In this document: positions 9,468-17,682 of the stretch, in pieces
Numbering within the stretch: the first letter of the stretch is position 1
Layout of the letters: every line of letters starts with the position of its first letter
DNA from: Bacteroides sp.
GTDB lineage: Bacteria; Bacteroidota; Bacteroidia; Bacteroidales; Bacteroidaceae
Length of the DNA stretch: 64,000 bases
Assembly (NCBI GenBank): GCA_023665805.1
Contig: JAMPDJ010000004.1
Span: forward strand, 1-64,000
Reading direction: 5' to 3'
Notes under the pieces: model-generated
The model's input: the letters and a program-made list of their open reading frames with translations, nothing else
Told to the model about the DNA's origin: nothing
Databases searched by the model: none
Translations under genes and position numbers: made by a program

Positions 9468-10415
9468 ATGAAGCATCTATTCATGGCCATTCTGGCCTCT
9501 TTGTCCCTCGCTCATGCCGCCTCCATACATGGGCAAAGGTTGCGTGTGGCCACATGGAACGTGGAAAACCTGTTCGACACCGTACACGATTCAGGAAAGG
9601 ACGACCACGAGTTCCTGCCCCAGTCTCCCCGTCAATGGAACAGCCCAAGATATTGGCGCAAGCTCCGCAACATGGCCCAGACATTGGCCGCCATGGAACT
9701 GCCACAACTTGTGGCCTTGCAGGAGGTGGAGAATGACAGCGTTCTGCGTGACCTCACCCGCCGTACCCAACTGTGGACCGCAAGATACAGGTACATTGTC
9801 ACCGACAGCCCCGATGCGCGTGGCATAGACGTGGCCTTGCTCTACCGACCGGAGACATTCTCACTGTTGTCTTGGCATGCCGTCAGGGGACCGGGTTCAA
9901 AGCATGGCCTGCCGCCCACACGCGACATACTTGTGGCCACAGGCATGACAGGGAAGGACACCATGCGCGTCTGCGTGGTGCACATGCCCAGCAGACGGAG
10001 CAACAACCGCATATCCAGGCTGAACCGGCACCTTGCGATGCAGACATTGTGCGACATCGTAGACTCTCTCCAAGGCAAGAAAGTGATAATAATGGGCGAT
10101 TTCAACGCAGAACCGAATGATACGGCATTGGCCATCCTGTCGTCCCGCACGCACACGCTTCTGCCAACCAGCCGCAAGATACTACGTGGACGGCGGGGCA
10201 CTTATTACTTCCGTGGAGTGTGGGGCTTTCTGGATCACATATTCGTCTCTCCTGCCCTTTACCAACAAGCCGATGGCCAAGCACGTGAATGCCGTTTCCC
10301 GTGGTTACTGCGAACCTCCAAGGAAATTCCTCATCGTACTTATGGAGGTTCCAACTATCTTGGCGGCATCAGCGACCACCTGCCATTGATGGTCGACTTT
10401 AAGATTAATGACTAA
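9468..10415 (+). CDS. Exported endonuclease/exonuclease/phosphatase family protein
   Basis: A 315-residue protein with an N-terminal signal peptide (about 1-18) and one EEP (DNase I-like) domain. Motifs in order: V-A-T-W-N-V-E-N-L-F-D at about 26-36, L-Q-E-V-E-N (metal-binding Glu), V-V-H-M-P-S-R-R, M-G-D-F-N-A-E-P-N-D and the terminal S-D-H-L-P-L. It should be a secreted or periplasmic Mg-dependent phosphodiesterase; substrate (DNA, phosphoinositide or other) cannot be told. The start at 9468 is preferred over in-frame upstream ATGs because it leads straight into the signal peptide. TATCTTTA at 9454-9461 resembles a promoter, giving a very short leader. Confidence 0.85.
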   Translation: MKHLFMAILASLSLAHAASIHGQRLRVATWNVENLFDTVHDSGKDDHEFLPQSPRQWNSPRYWRKLRNMAQTLAAMELPQLVALQEVENDSVLRDLTRRTQLWTARYRYIVTDSPDARGIDVALLYRPETFSLLSWHAVRGPGSKHGLPPTRDILVATGMTGKDTMRVCVVHMPSRRSNNRISRLNRHLAMQTLCDIVDSLQGKKVIIMGDFNAEPNDTALAILSSRTHTLLPTSRKILRGRRGTYYFRGVWGFLDHIFVSPALYQQADGQARECRFPWLLRTSKEIPHRTYGGSNYLGGISDHLPLMVDFKIND

Positions 10416-10573
10416 GAAAGCACATCCATACATGAACCAAGGTAAAGTTGCACGGGGGATTCTTTTTTACTCCCCAGGCATTTACATAACCAAAAACAAA
10501 ATCCCCATAAACAACTAATCGTGACCGCAATGAAAACGGAGCTTTCTATTTCATATGCGTTGCATCTCGGCAA

Positions 10574-11272
10574 TCAAATCTCACCGGCCCAACCCAAAGT
10601 ATATATGTGTATACGTACCGAGGGGAATCTTTGCCGCAAGGCACGCACACAATCACCCATGGTGGCTCCTGTAGTGAAGATATCATCGACCAACAAGAGT
10701 GTTTTTCCATTCAAATCGGGGCTTTTGGCTCTCACAACAAAAATTCCACGCGTATTCTCAATGCGCTGCAGGGCCGTGCGACTGGTCTGCGTGGGATTGT
10801 TGCGCGCACGTTTCAGGACGGCAGCACACACAGGTATGCCTGTTGCCAAGGAAATTCCACGGGCTATCCACTCGGCCTGATTATAACCGCGACGCCATTG
10901 TCTTTGGCTGGACAATGGCACTGGCACGATGTAGTCAGCACCGCATCCCAAGCCCGAAGCATGCAGATGAGGAAAGGCGGATTGAGCCAGACACAGTCCA
11001 ACAGAAGGGCGGTGGCGATATTTGAGAAGAACGAAGAGATTGTGGAAATCCGTGGAGGTATTGTAATAAAAAGAACAGCCTGCCGCCTCCACATCATGTC
11101 GGTTCCACAGACAGCGCAGCAAGGGGTTGTCCCAGATGTCGTCCCACCGAACCTGTTGCAAACGGCACAGGCAAACATTGCACAAGGCATACTCGGTAGC
11201 ACACAGTTCTGCATCGCACACCGCACAGTGGCGAGGCAGAAGCAGGTCAAGCAATGTAGGCCAAAAACTCAT
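10574..11272 (-). CDS. comF: ComF family phosphoribosyltransferase-like protein
   Basis: A 232-residue protein with an N-terminal four-cysteine zinc-ribbon-like region (C-A-V-C at 16-19 and C-N-V-C at 31-34) and a type I phosphoribosyltransferase domain whose PRPP loop reads L-L-L-V-D-D-I-F-T-T-G-A-T near the C terminus. ComF proteins are associated with DNA uptake or genome maintenance; the exact reaction is unsettled. It overlaps the upstream PHP gene by 26 bases, so the two are probably co-expressed. Confidence 0.87.
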   Translation of the reverse strand: MSFWPTLLDLLLPRHCAVCDAELCATEYALCNVCLCRLQQVRWDDIWDNPLLRCLWNRHDVEAAGCSFYYNTSTDFHNLFVLLKYRHRPSVGLCLAQSAFPHLHASGLGCGADYIVPVPLSSQRQWRRGYNQAEWIARGISLATGIPVCAAVLKRARNNPTQTSRTALQRIENTRGIFVVRAKSPDLNGKTLLLVDDIFTTGATMGDCVRALRQRFPSVRIHIYTLGWAGEI

Positions 11273-11969
11273 CCGGCTTGTCGTTCATCACCAGTTCCGC
11301 AGGAAAGTCCGTCTCATCCAACAGTTCCCACAGATAGCGGTAATCGGCAATGGAGAAGGATATATGCGCATCGCTGCCCAGTATAACCGGCACTCCGTGA
11401 CGACGGCAAAGGCGCAGAATCTCCAGATTGTTGGCACGGGCAGAGTCCTTCTTGCGCAACGGCACGAGGCTGCTGTTGTTTATCTCCAGCAGGGTTCTGC
11501 TCTCGCCAGAAGCCAGGACTATAGGTTCAAAGTCCAAATCTGCCGTGCCGTCACCAGGGTGTGAAATGATTTGCACCCATGGATTGCGCAACACACGCAC
11601 CATGCCTTCGGTGTTCTCCTCACGTGTCCCTCCTTTCCAACAAAGCGAGTGTATGCCTGCGATGCGCAAATCCAGATGACGGTAATAGTCTTCGTCCAGA
11701 CTGATGTCACCTTGATGGTTGAGGATATTCAACTCGGCCCCCATCATCAACCTCACCCCGTACATCTCGCGAGGCACCACGTGCAGGTTGCGGAAATATA
11801 TAGGGTCGCATGCACCTGGCAATTCCGGTGCATGCTCCGTAATGCCAAGGATGCCCAGCCCGCGACGGGAAGCCTCCATGGCCATCTCCTGGACGGTACT
11901 ATAGGCATGGCCGGACATCACCGTGTGGGTGTGCACATCCAGTCTGGGGACCAAATGCTGCCGCATCAT
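11247..11969 (-). CDS. PHP domain phosphoesterase, YcdX-like
   Basis: A 240-residue PHP-superfamily metal hydrolase. The metal ligands D-V-H-T-H-T, then I-T-E-H-A-P, H-P-G-D-G and the C-terminal G-S-D-A-H are all visible. This arrangement matches the YcdX/histidinol-phosphatase-like group. The start at 11969 (ATGATG overlapping the TGA of the gene before) is chosen because the frame further upstream overlaps that gene and has no PHP similarity. It lies between the SecB-like gene and comF in an overlapping three-gene unit. Substrate unknown. Confidence 0.83.
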   Translation of the reverse strand: MMRQHLVPRLDVHTHTVMSGHAYSTVQEMAMEASRRGLGILGITEHAPELPGACDPIYFRNLHVVPREMYGVRLMMGAELNILNHQGDISLDEDYYRHLDLRIAGIHSLCWKGGTREENTEGMVRVLRNPWVQIISHPGDGTADLDFEPIVLASGESRTLLEINNSSLVPLRKKDSARANNLEILRLCRRHGVPVILGSDAHISFSIADYRYLWELLDETDFPAELVMNDKPDEFLAYIA

Positions 11970-12448
11970 GCCTCGGTATGCTGTGGTCCGGCACCGGACT
12001 GTACCGGTACTATGCGAGGGAAACGCAACGGATCGCGCATGAACTGCTGGGGATTGACCAATGGAAGCATGGCGCGAGGAAAACCGGCATCGTCCGTGCG
12101 GACTGCCAAAATGCCACGGGCAGCCCCTATGGTGATGTCTGTCAGGTGATGTACCAGGCCCACAGGCAAAATCCACTGGTCACCATTCAGGTCATACATG
12201 GACGACCAAGACTCGCGAGAGAACTCAAAGACAGTCTCCACGCCAAGCATCATCTGCGTGATATCATTCTGCTTGTACTCGATGTTCAGCAGGCACCGCA
12301 CCAGACGCTGCTGGGTGTCACTGCTGAAATTGATCTGATTGCCCACCTGCATCTCGCCTTTGGGCCACTCGTTGCACAAGGTTACAAACTGCACCTGTCG
12401 CACATCGTTCAGTTTGAACTGGATTTGTATCTGTTGTTGTTCCTTCAT
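11966..12448 (-). CDS. SecB-like fold protein (tentative)
   Basis: A 160-residue protein whose order of strands resembles SecB-like proteins: a first strand with I-Q-F-K-L-N-D-V, a central V-E-T-V-F-E-F-S, then L-V-H-H-L-T-D-I-T-I-G-A-A-R-G-I-L-A-V-R and a final L-P-L-V-N-P. The segment I-G-x-x-R-G-I-L is the feature that suggests SecB or a SecB-like chaperone. The start could be 12448, 12454 or 12517; the first two put the first strand near the N terminus. The stop overlaps the start of the PHP gene. Function as a chaperone is inference. Confidence 0.55.
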   Translation of the reverse strand: MKEQQQIQIQFKLNDVRQVQFVTLCNEWPKGEMQVGNQINFSSDTQQRLVRCLLNIEYKQNDITQMMLGVETVFEFSRESWSSMYDLNGDQWILPVGLVHHLTDITIGAARGILAVRTDDAGFPRAMLPLVNPQQFMRDPLRFPRIVPVQSGAGPQHTEA

Positions 12449-12630
12449 AGTCATAAAGTTTTTTCCGTATATGCCATGCTCGTATCCACGGCCCCAAGCA
12501 TATGAAACAAACGTCACCGCGGTTACGGCACAACGTGTTTATGAACGTTTTGCCCTGTAAAGATACGGCTTTTCTTTCTAATTCGTCCACAAAAGGCCGC
12601 GACAATGGAACTAATGTGCAAAAATAATCG

Positions 12631-12638
12631 TACTTTTG
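12631..12638 (+). promoter_or_regulatory. -7 box for the BRCT gene
   Basis: TACTTTTG matches TAnnTTTG and lies 66 bases before the ATG at 12704. No clear TTG at ideal spacing. Confidence 0.4.
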
Positions 12639-12703
12639 CATGGCAGGCTTTGTCCGCCATACCGCAAACAACATATTTAAGTACTTAAGTACATAGCATT
12701 ATC

Positions 12704-13456
12704 ATGCAAGCAGAGCAACTCTCCCTCTTTGGCGATGCCGATGTCATCCTGCCATGCCCTTTCCTCGGACGCAGGATAGCGGTTACAGGACAGTTCACTC
12801 AGGGACGCCAGGCCTTGCGCGGCACACTGTTGCGCCTGGGGGCGACCGAGGTAAAATTCGACAAGCTTCAACGCAACACCCACTTTCTGCTTGTGGGCGA
12901 GGCACCGGACAAGGACGTGGTCAACTACCTGCGGCTATATGTTCACGACGGGTACAACATCATGCAACTCTCGGCCTTGGACCTTGAACGCATACAGGCC
13001 GGCGACTATGGCCCATATCAAACAGAAGAGCAAGTAACCAAAAGCCTGCATCTTACACGTGAACACATGTATTGGACAGCCCCGGAAATATCAGGCCTAA
13101 AGAACATACGCCAGACCTCTCCACTCCCCTTGCATGAAATGGACGTGTTATACGGCAAAGAAATCTTCGTGCATGCCTCACTTCTCGACCGCTCTCCCGA
13201 ACTGGCTCAACTCATCGGTTGCCTGGGAGGCTATGCAAACACAGAAATGGCCGATGACACGGACTGCATACTCATGCCGGCGGACATGCCACGCGAGATG
13301 TGCCGGGCCGTGGAGCAATACTACAATGCCGGGCGCAGCATGCGGTTCGACACTCCGTTCATCGTTTTGGAAGACCTTGTGGCCTACCTGCGGCAACGCA
13401 TAAACCACCTCCCCGACAATGTCATGGCAGAGCTGATGGACAAGATTACTTTCTGA
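12704..13456 (+). CDS. Protein with two BRCT-like domains
   Basis: A 250-residue protein. Residues 18-85 look like a BRCT domain: F-L-G-R-R-I-A-V-T-G-Q-F, then L-L-R-L-G-A-T-E-V and F-L-L-V-G-E-A-P-D-K-D, as in NAD-dependent DNA ligase and RFC1. A second weaker copy spans about 147-220: L-Y-G-K-E-I-F-V-H, L-I-G-C-L-G-G-Y and D-C-I-L-M-P. There is no catalytic domain. Such proteins may bind DNA ends or phosphopeptides in repair. It is monocistronic on the plus strand; the next gene, ispF, is 180 bases away. Confidence 0.65.
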   Translation: MQAEQLSLFGDADVILPCPFLGRRIAVTGQFTQGRQALRGTLLRLGATEVKFDKLQRNTHFLLVGEAPDKDVVNYLRLYVHDGYNIMQLSALDLERIQAGDYGPYQTEEQVTKSLHLTREHMYWTAPEISGLKNIRQTSPLPLHEMDVLYGKEIFVHASLLDRSPELAQLIGCLGGYANTEMADDTDCILMPADMPREMCRAVEQYYNAGRSMRFDTPFIVLEDLVAYLRQRINHLPDNVMAELMDKITF

Positions 13457-13636
13457 CCCCTTCTCCCCCCTAAGGCCCGCCTCCCTGTTGCATCCAGCTC
13501 CTTAAATTATTTGCGCGTTACGCGCACACACGCAACGAGAGGCCGCAATGTTCCACTACTACGTGCGGCTTTATTCATCCAACAACATATACAAGGGAGC
13601 CTACCGCCCCTTTTTACATCAAACCAACACAAGATC

Positions 13637-14116
13637 ATGAACATAAGAGTAGGATTCGGATTCGACGTACACCAACTGGTCCAAGGTCGCGACCTCTGGC
13701 TGGGCGGCATAAAACTGGAACACACCCTCGGCCTTCTGGGCCACAGCGATGCCGATGTGCTGATACATGCCATCTGCGATGCCCTGCTGGGAGCCGCAAA
13801 CATGCGCGACATAGGCTACCATTTCCCTGACACAGGAACTGATTTCAAGGATATTGACAGTAAAATACTCCTTAGCAAGACAATAGACCTCATCGCCACC
13901 AAAGGTTACCGTGTGGGCAACATCGATGCCACGGTATGTGCCGAGCGTCCGAAACTGAAAGACCACATCCCGGCCATGCAGGAATGCCTGGCACGGTGTA
14001 TGAATGTGGACACGGATGCCGTCAGCATAAAAGCCACTACCACGGAAAAACTTGGCTTCACCGGTCGTGAGGAGGGTATTTCGGCCTATGCTACTGTACT
14101 TATTTTCTCATAAACA
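13637..14116 (+). CDS. ispF: 2-C-methyl-D-erythritol 2,4-cyclodiphosphate synthase
   Basis: A 159-residue protein, the usual IspF length, catalysing cyclisation of CDP-ME-2-phosphate in the MEP isoprenoid pathway. Visible are the opening G-F-G-F-D-V-H (zinc ligands Asp and His), H-S-D-A-D-V-L-I-H-A-I-C-D-A-L-L-G-A-A, D-I-G-Y-H-F-P-D-T and the C-terminal K-A-T-T-T-E-K-L-G-F-T-G-R-E-E-G-I. The start at 13637 is fixed by the G-F-G-x-D-x-H motif following at once; upstream in-frame sequence is not conserved. Confidence 0.95.
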
Positions 14117-14246
14117 AGTACCCTTTCATCCGATTCTGCAACAGCACAGAACATTTTCTCCATATCCGAGAGACAAGAATTTTACGCTGCCTTGATTGAC
14201 ATAAATCAAAAAAGTTCATCTTTATCTCAAAAGCAATCTTTACCTC

Positions 14247-14277
14247 TTGCATATATTCCGCAAAAGCCATACCTTTG
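14247..14277 (+). promoter_or_regulatory. Promoter of a putative small RNA
   Basis: TTG at 14247-14249, a 20-base spacer, then TACCTTTG at 14270-14277, a near-perfect Bacteroidetes promoter. Transcription should start around 14281-14285. Confidence 0.65.
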
Positions 14278-14280
14278 CAT

Positions 14281-14350
14281 CGTGTTTTTCATGGTATTAG
14301 ATTTAAGGTTAATAAAAGATTGGTTGTCGTGAGACAACCTTCTTTTTTTA
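14281..14350 (+). ncRNA. Putative stand-alone small RNA, about 70 nt
   Basis: A strong promoter just upstream and a rho-independent terminator (stem GGTTGTC at 14322-14328, loop GTGA, stem GACAACC at 14333-14339, then T-run 14343-14349) enclose a transcript of about 70 bases with no credible open frame. The body contains the AT-rich stretch around 14285-14318. I have an impression that similar intergenic transcripts are common in Bacteroidetes, but I cannot name an Rfam family. It could instead be an attenuated leader of the small ORF at 14508. Confidence 0.55.
14320..14350 (+). terminator. Intrinsic terminator of the small RNA
   Basis: A perfect 7-bp GC-containing stem with a GTGA tetraloop is followed by TTCTTTTTTT. 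It is 45-70 bases from the predicted transcription start. Confidence 0.75.
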
Positions 14351-14507
14351 TTAGCACTTTATACACGTCTTTCCAATACAACATATGCTATGATGCCTAT
14401 GCCATACCGGCATGTCTCACTCACACATCGTCCGTATCGCAAACGGTAAAGACCACTTGGATTTTGCCGATGTCAAAACAAACATTTTTTCAAAGATTTG
14501 ACATGTC

Positions 14508-14801
14508 ATGCAGGAAAGCCGGCCTATACCCAAACAGCCAAAAGTTTCGAGAGCAGGATACATCGACATGAAAGAATGCGAATGGAAAGACAAGCAAAAC
14601 ATATTGGAGGGAATATCAACCGTAGTGGCCGACAACCCATACAAAATAATCATCGCAACCAACGGATACAAGCTACACCGTTGCAAGGCCAACAGAGCAA
14701 AAGCCGCGATACGCGTCATAGACAACGAGAACAACCTGCTGGAACTGACACTGAACAGCAACAAGAACCAGGACGTAAGCTGGCAGGTGTCCTTCAAATA
14801 A
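14508..14801 (+). CDS. Small hypothetical protein
   Basis: A frame of 97 codons encoding a charged protein with a plausible globular segment (K-I-I-I-A-T-N-G-Y-K-L, then A-A-I-R-V-I-D-N-E-N-N-L-L-E-L-T-L). No family recognised. The true start may be the ATG at 14568, which has AGCAGGA upstream and gives 77 residues. An inverted repeat ATGTCAAA (14470-14477) / TTTGACAT (14497-14504) sits immediately before the first ATG. It ends before a convergent-gene hairpin. Confidence 0.5.
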   Translation: MQESRPIPKQPKVSRAGYIDMKECEWKDKQNILEGISTVVADNPYKIIIATNGYKLHRCKANRAKAAIRVIDNENNLLELTLNSNKNQDVSWQVSFK

Positions 14802-14845
14802 CTCTCCTACAATATCATCCTTAACCGGATACAACCACTCAATAC

Positions 14846-14888
14846 CCCATAATCAAAGCTGCCCGAGACAAAAAGCCTTGATTATGGG
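14846..14888. terminator. Inverted repeat between convergent genes
   Basis: CCCATAATCAA at 14846-14856 is exactly complementary to 14878-14888. It lies between the plus-strand small ORF and the minus-strand gene ending at 14900 and probably ends transcription from one or both sides. No strong T-run is present. Confidence 0.5.
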
Positions 14889-14899
14889 ATAAGTGGTAC

Positions 14900-15571
14900 T
14901 TAAGAAAGAACGTAACAGAGCAGGCGTAACTCTTCCTCATTGTAGACGTCACTCCACTCGGAACGCATGGCATTCATGTCAAAGACATCGTCCTCCATGC
15001 TGTCGCGTACTTCATCCACGTTGTTCTGCCCTATGACTTCATTCACGAAGTAGGATATATCCATGTGCTTGCCATGGCGACGCAAGTCCTCAAGATTGTC
15101 CAGTACCTCATCCAGGTCTATGTTTTCGCTTTGGGCAAAATCGTCCAAGGCAATCTTGCGGTCAATGGCACGAATGAGTTTCAACTGCAATTTGCTGCGG
15201 GCACTGGTGACATGCTGTGCGGAGTCATCGCCACGGTTCTCCGAAGTACCACGCATGACCATCAGCAACTCCTCGTCCACGCCATCTGCCCCGGAAGAGG
15301 CCGGAGTGCGCGGAGCAGAGTCACCGCTAAGAGTCACGGGATAGGGCTTCTTACGAAACTTCTTTCCGTCTGGCGTGTAAGTAAGGGTACCCAGCCTTTG
15401 GTTCTTGACCTTGAGCAGTCCGACTTCCAAGGCCCTGTCAAAGACAGCGTTCCAATCCGCTGCCGTATCCTCGGCAGGTGCCAGAAGTTCTTTCAGTTGA
15501 TTGCGGGTAAGCCCTTGGCCCTCATTTTGCATGACTGCAATGATTTGTGCAATTCTATCCTGTATGTTCAT
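14900..15571 (-). CDS. Helix-turn-helix protein with a RecQ-tail-like C terminus
   Basis: A 223-residue protein. The N-terminal 75 residues look like a winged helix (R-N-Q-L-K-E-L-L, then N-A-V-F-D-R-A-L-E-V-G-L-L). A linker rich in Ser, Gly and Asp follows. The last 100 residues resemble the C-terminal helical domain of Bacteroidetes RecQ: K-L-I-R-A-I-D-R-K-I-A-L-D-D-F-A, then L-D-E-V-L-D-N-L-E-D-L, then D-I-S-Y-F-V-N-E-V-I. There is no helicase. It could bind DNA as a partner or paralogue of that RecQ tail; this is inference from remembered similarity. Confidence 0.6.
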   Translation of the reverse strand: MNIQDRIAQIIAVMQNEGQGLTRNQLKELLAPAEDTAADWNAVFDRALEVGLLKVKNQRLGTLTYTPDGKKFRKKPYPVTLSGDSAPRTPASSGADGVDEELLMVMRGTSENRGDDSAQHVTSARSKLQLKLIRAIDRKIALDDFAQSENIDLDEVLDNLEDLRRHGKHMDISYFVNEVIGQNNVDEVRDSMEDDVFDMNAMRSEWSDVYNEEELRLLCYVLS

Positions 15572-15679
15572 GACGTAAAACGTGTATTGTCGAGTGGTGA
15601 GAGTTAGTGATTGGGATGTTTAGGGGTTATAGGTATTCCGAATCTTTGCGTGCGCGTATACGGCAAACGCGGAACTGTC

Positions 15680-17338
15680 TCAGTAGAGGCGCAGCCCCCG
15701 TTGCTCCATTGCCTTGAAGTCCTCCGCTTCCAGACAGCGGCTGAAAGGCAATGGCTCGTTATGGTCACTAATATAGGTTCGCATCCGTTTGGTTTCGTAT
15801 CGTGGAGAGGTCAACGACAAACTATCCTGTCCGTAAGGAGTGGAAATGCCGCCAAGCCCCAACATGGTCGGGAAAACACAGTCCGACTGCAACGGTTCAT
15901 CCCTCCTTGCCTCCATCAGTTCCACTCTCTCGGGATACTCCCGACGGTACTCCTCGCTGGTCCATACAAGCAACGGGACGTGCAACTGATAATAGCTGGG
16001 CCATGGAGAGGCATGCAGGAAAAGATTGCGATGGTCGTCATAGATGTCCTCACCGTGGTCGCTGATATACAACATGGCGGACGGACGATGAAGCTGCCTC
16101 AACTGGCCTATGATATTGTACAGTATATAGTCGGTATATCGTATCGTATTGTCATACGCGTTTATGAGGATGTGGCGGTTGCCACGTGTAGCCTTAATGA
16201 CCTTGTCGGGACGGAAATGCGCCTGGGCTGGCAGGTATCTGTCAGAATATGTGCTGTGACTGCCATAGGCATGGAGAACCAGCAGCAAGTTGCCTGGCGT
16301 TCGGTCAAGCACGCGCTGCACCTCCGGCAAGAGGAGCGAGTCCATTGGCGTCCCAGAGTATTTGTCCCGCAGGAAGAGCGACTCGTGTGCCTGTTCGCCA
16401 AGGTGGTCGTTGAAAGACTTGTTGCGAGGCTCATTGCTGATAAAGACCGTATGGTAGCCAGCCTCGCCGAATGCCGCCAGAAGCCCTTTGGAGTGATAGA
16501 GCACATCGTAGTTGTCTGCCGTAGCGGGAGACATGAGAATGGGTACGCTCTTGTGCGTGGTGTTACTCTGGGACATGCAGTCGGAGAAGAACGTGATGTC
16601 AGGCGTAGCCGTGAGCAACGGAGTGGTCTCGCGTCCATATCCTGCCTGCTGCCAGTTTATGGCCCTGGAAGTCTCGCCTATGACCAGAACCAACACTTTC
16701 GGCGGACGGGCAGAATCCAAGGGCACGGCCTCGAAAGTGAAATCGGCACTGCGGCGGAGATACTGTGCGCTGCGTGCCTGACGTACCACCGCCAAACGGA
16801 CATTATGACAGACATTCACGGGAAACAGGTCCTTGCGCATGGCCCATTCCCCACCACGTATAGCCCAAAAGGTAAACGGCATGGACAGCAGGAAGACCGC
16901 CAGGCCAACGCGTCTCTGCATCCTCAGGAACGGACGCGGCAATTCTGTGCGCCGCCCGATATCCACGGCGGCATACGCCAACGTGGGGATATATATCACC
17001 ACCACAGCCACCACGGCAGGATAGATTTGCGACAGCATCTCACCCATCTCGTCAGGACTGCTGGTAGCGATATTGAGCCACATGTCCACGGCTATGACAC
17101 CGCGACCGAACAAGTAGCTGAGTACTATGTTGAATGCACCCAGAAACAGCACCGGAAACATCCACCACATCGTGCGCGACAAGCGCGGAGACAGACTGAG
17201 ACATATCCAATATATGCCCAATGGCAAAAGGACAAGCGAGAACTTGCCTGCCAATGGCATCAGTTCCGTGAGGCAGAGGATGAGGTTGGGCAATATCAAT
17301 ATCGCCAGATACAGGAAAAATATCAACTTCTGTTTCAT
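15680..17338 (-). CDS. Phosphoethanolamine transferase, EptA-type sulfatase-fold enzyme
   Basis: A 552-residue inner-membrane protein: several transmembrane helices in the first 170 residues, then a periplasmic sulfatase-fold domain. The motif V-L-V-I-G-E-T-S-R, the nucleophile threonine in S-N-T-T-H-K-S-V-P, and the metal ligands in Y-I-S-D-H-G-E-D followed by H-A-S-P match EptA/YhjW-type enzymes that add phosphoethanolamine to lipid A or other glycolipids. That would affect surface charge and cationic peptide resistance. The start at 17338 is supported by a good promoter at 17406-17435 and by the first membrane helix following directly. It is monocistronic. Confidence 0.87.
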   Translation of the reverse strand: MKQKLIFFLYLAILILPNLILCLTELMPLAGKFSLVLLPLGIYWICLSLSPRLSRTMWWMFPVLFLGAFNIVLSYLFGRGVIAVDMWLNIATSSPDEMGEMLSQIYPAVVAVVVIYIPTLAYAAVDIGRRTELPRPFLRMQRRVGLAVFLLSMPFTFWAIRGGEWAMRKDLFPVNVCHNVRLAVVRQARSAQYLRRSADFTFEAVPLDSARPPKVLVLVIGETSRAINWQQAGYGRETTPLLTATPDITFFSDCMSQSNTTHKSVPILMSPATADNYDVLYHSKGLLAAFGEAGYHTVFISNEPRNKSFNDHLGEQAHESLFLRDKYSGTPMDSLLLPEVQRVLDRTPGNLLLVLHAYGSHSTYSDRYLPAQAHFRPDKVIKATRGNRHILINAYDNTIRYTDYILYNIIGQLRQLHRPSAMLYISDHGEDIYDDHRNLFLHASPWPSYYQLHVPLLVWTSEEYRREYPERVELMEARRDEPLQSDCVFPTMLGLGGISTPYGQDSLSLTSPRYETKRMRTYISDHNEPLPFSRCLEAEDFKAMEQRGLRLY

Positions 17339-17405
17339 GCTTGGCCATAATTCCCATTGTAATATGTGGTAGCAACGCACCCACGCGGGAAACATATTGG
17401 CGGTG

Positions 17406-17435
17406 CAAAGGTAATACATTTTCCGTATATACCAA
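17406..17435 (-). promoter_or_regulatory. Promoter of the EptA-like gene
   Basis: On the minus strand: TTG (17433-17435), 19-base spacer, TACCTTTG (17406-17413). This matches the Bacteroidetes consensus and places the transcript start about 60 bases before the ATG at 17338. Confidence 0.65.
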
Positions 17436-17483
17436 ATGTCAGGCGGAAAAAGTTGAGGAGAGAGCACAAGCCCCCGAACATGC

Positions 17484-17572
17484 CAATTCGTATTCACGAA
17501 TCAGCGTCTTTGAATTCACGAATTCAGAGTTGCGTATTCACGAATTCAAAGACACGAATTCGCGAATATACG
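17484..17572. repeat. Cluster of ATTCACGAAT repeats
   Basis: About five close copies of the near-palindromic unit ATTCACGAAT(TC) in both orientations between the divergently placed EptA-like gene and the 3' end of the TPR gene. Related clusters occur at 51540-51615 and 60700-60761. The stretch 17573-17682 holds nothing else I can support. Confidence 0.75.
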
Positions 17573-17682
17573 ACCCGCCACTCACGGGACTCTCCGAGAG
17601 CAATCCTAAGTGCACCATCACCATGACAATGGCAGCCATGCATCATCAACAATGCGCAGCTCCCCAACGCATACATCCGATA

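Noticed and set aside
15611..17350. 579-codon frame antisense to the EptA-like gene
   Set aside because: The minus-strand frame has a complete sulfatase-fold domain; the plus-strand frame is a shadow.
17484..17572. CRISPR array
   Set aside because: Repeats are short palindromes with irregular spacing in both orientations, no unique spacers of constant length, and no cas genes.
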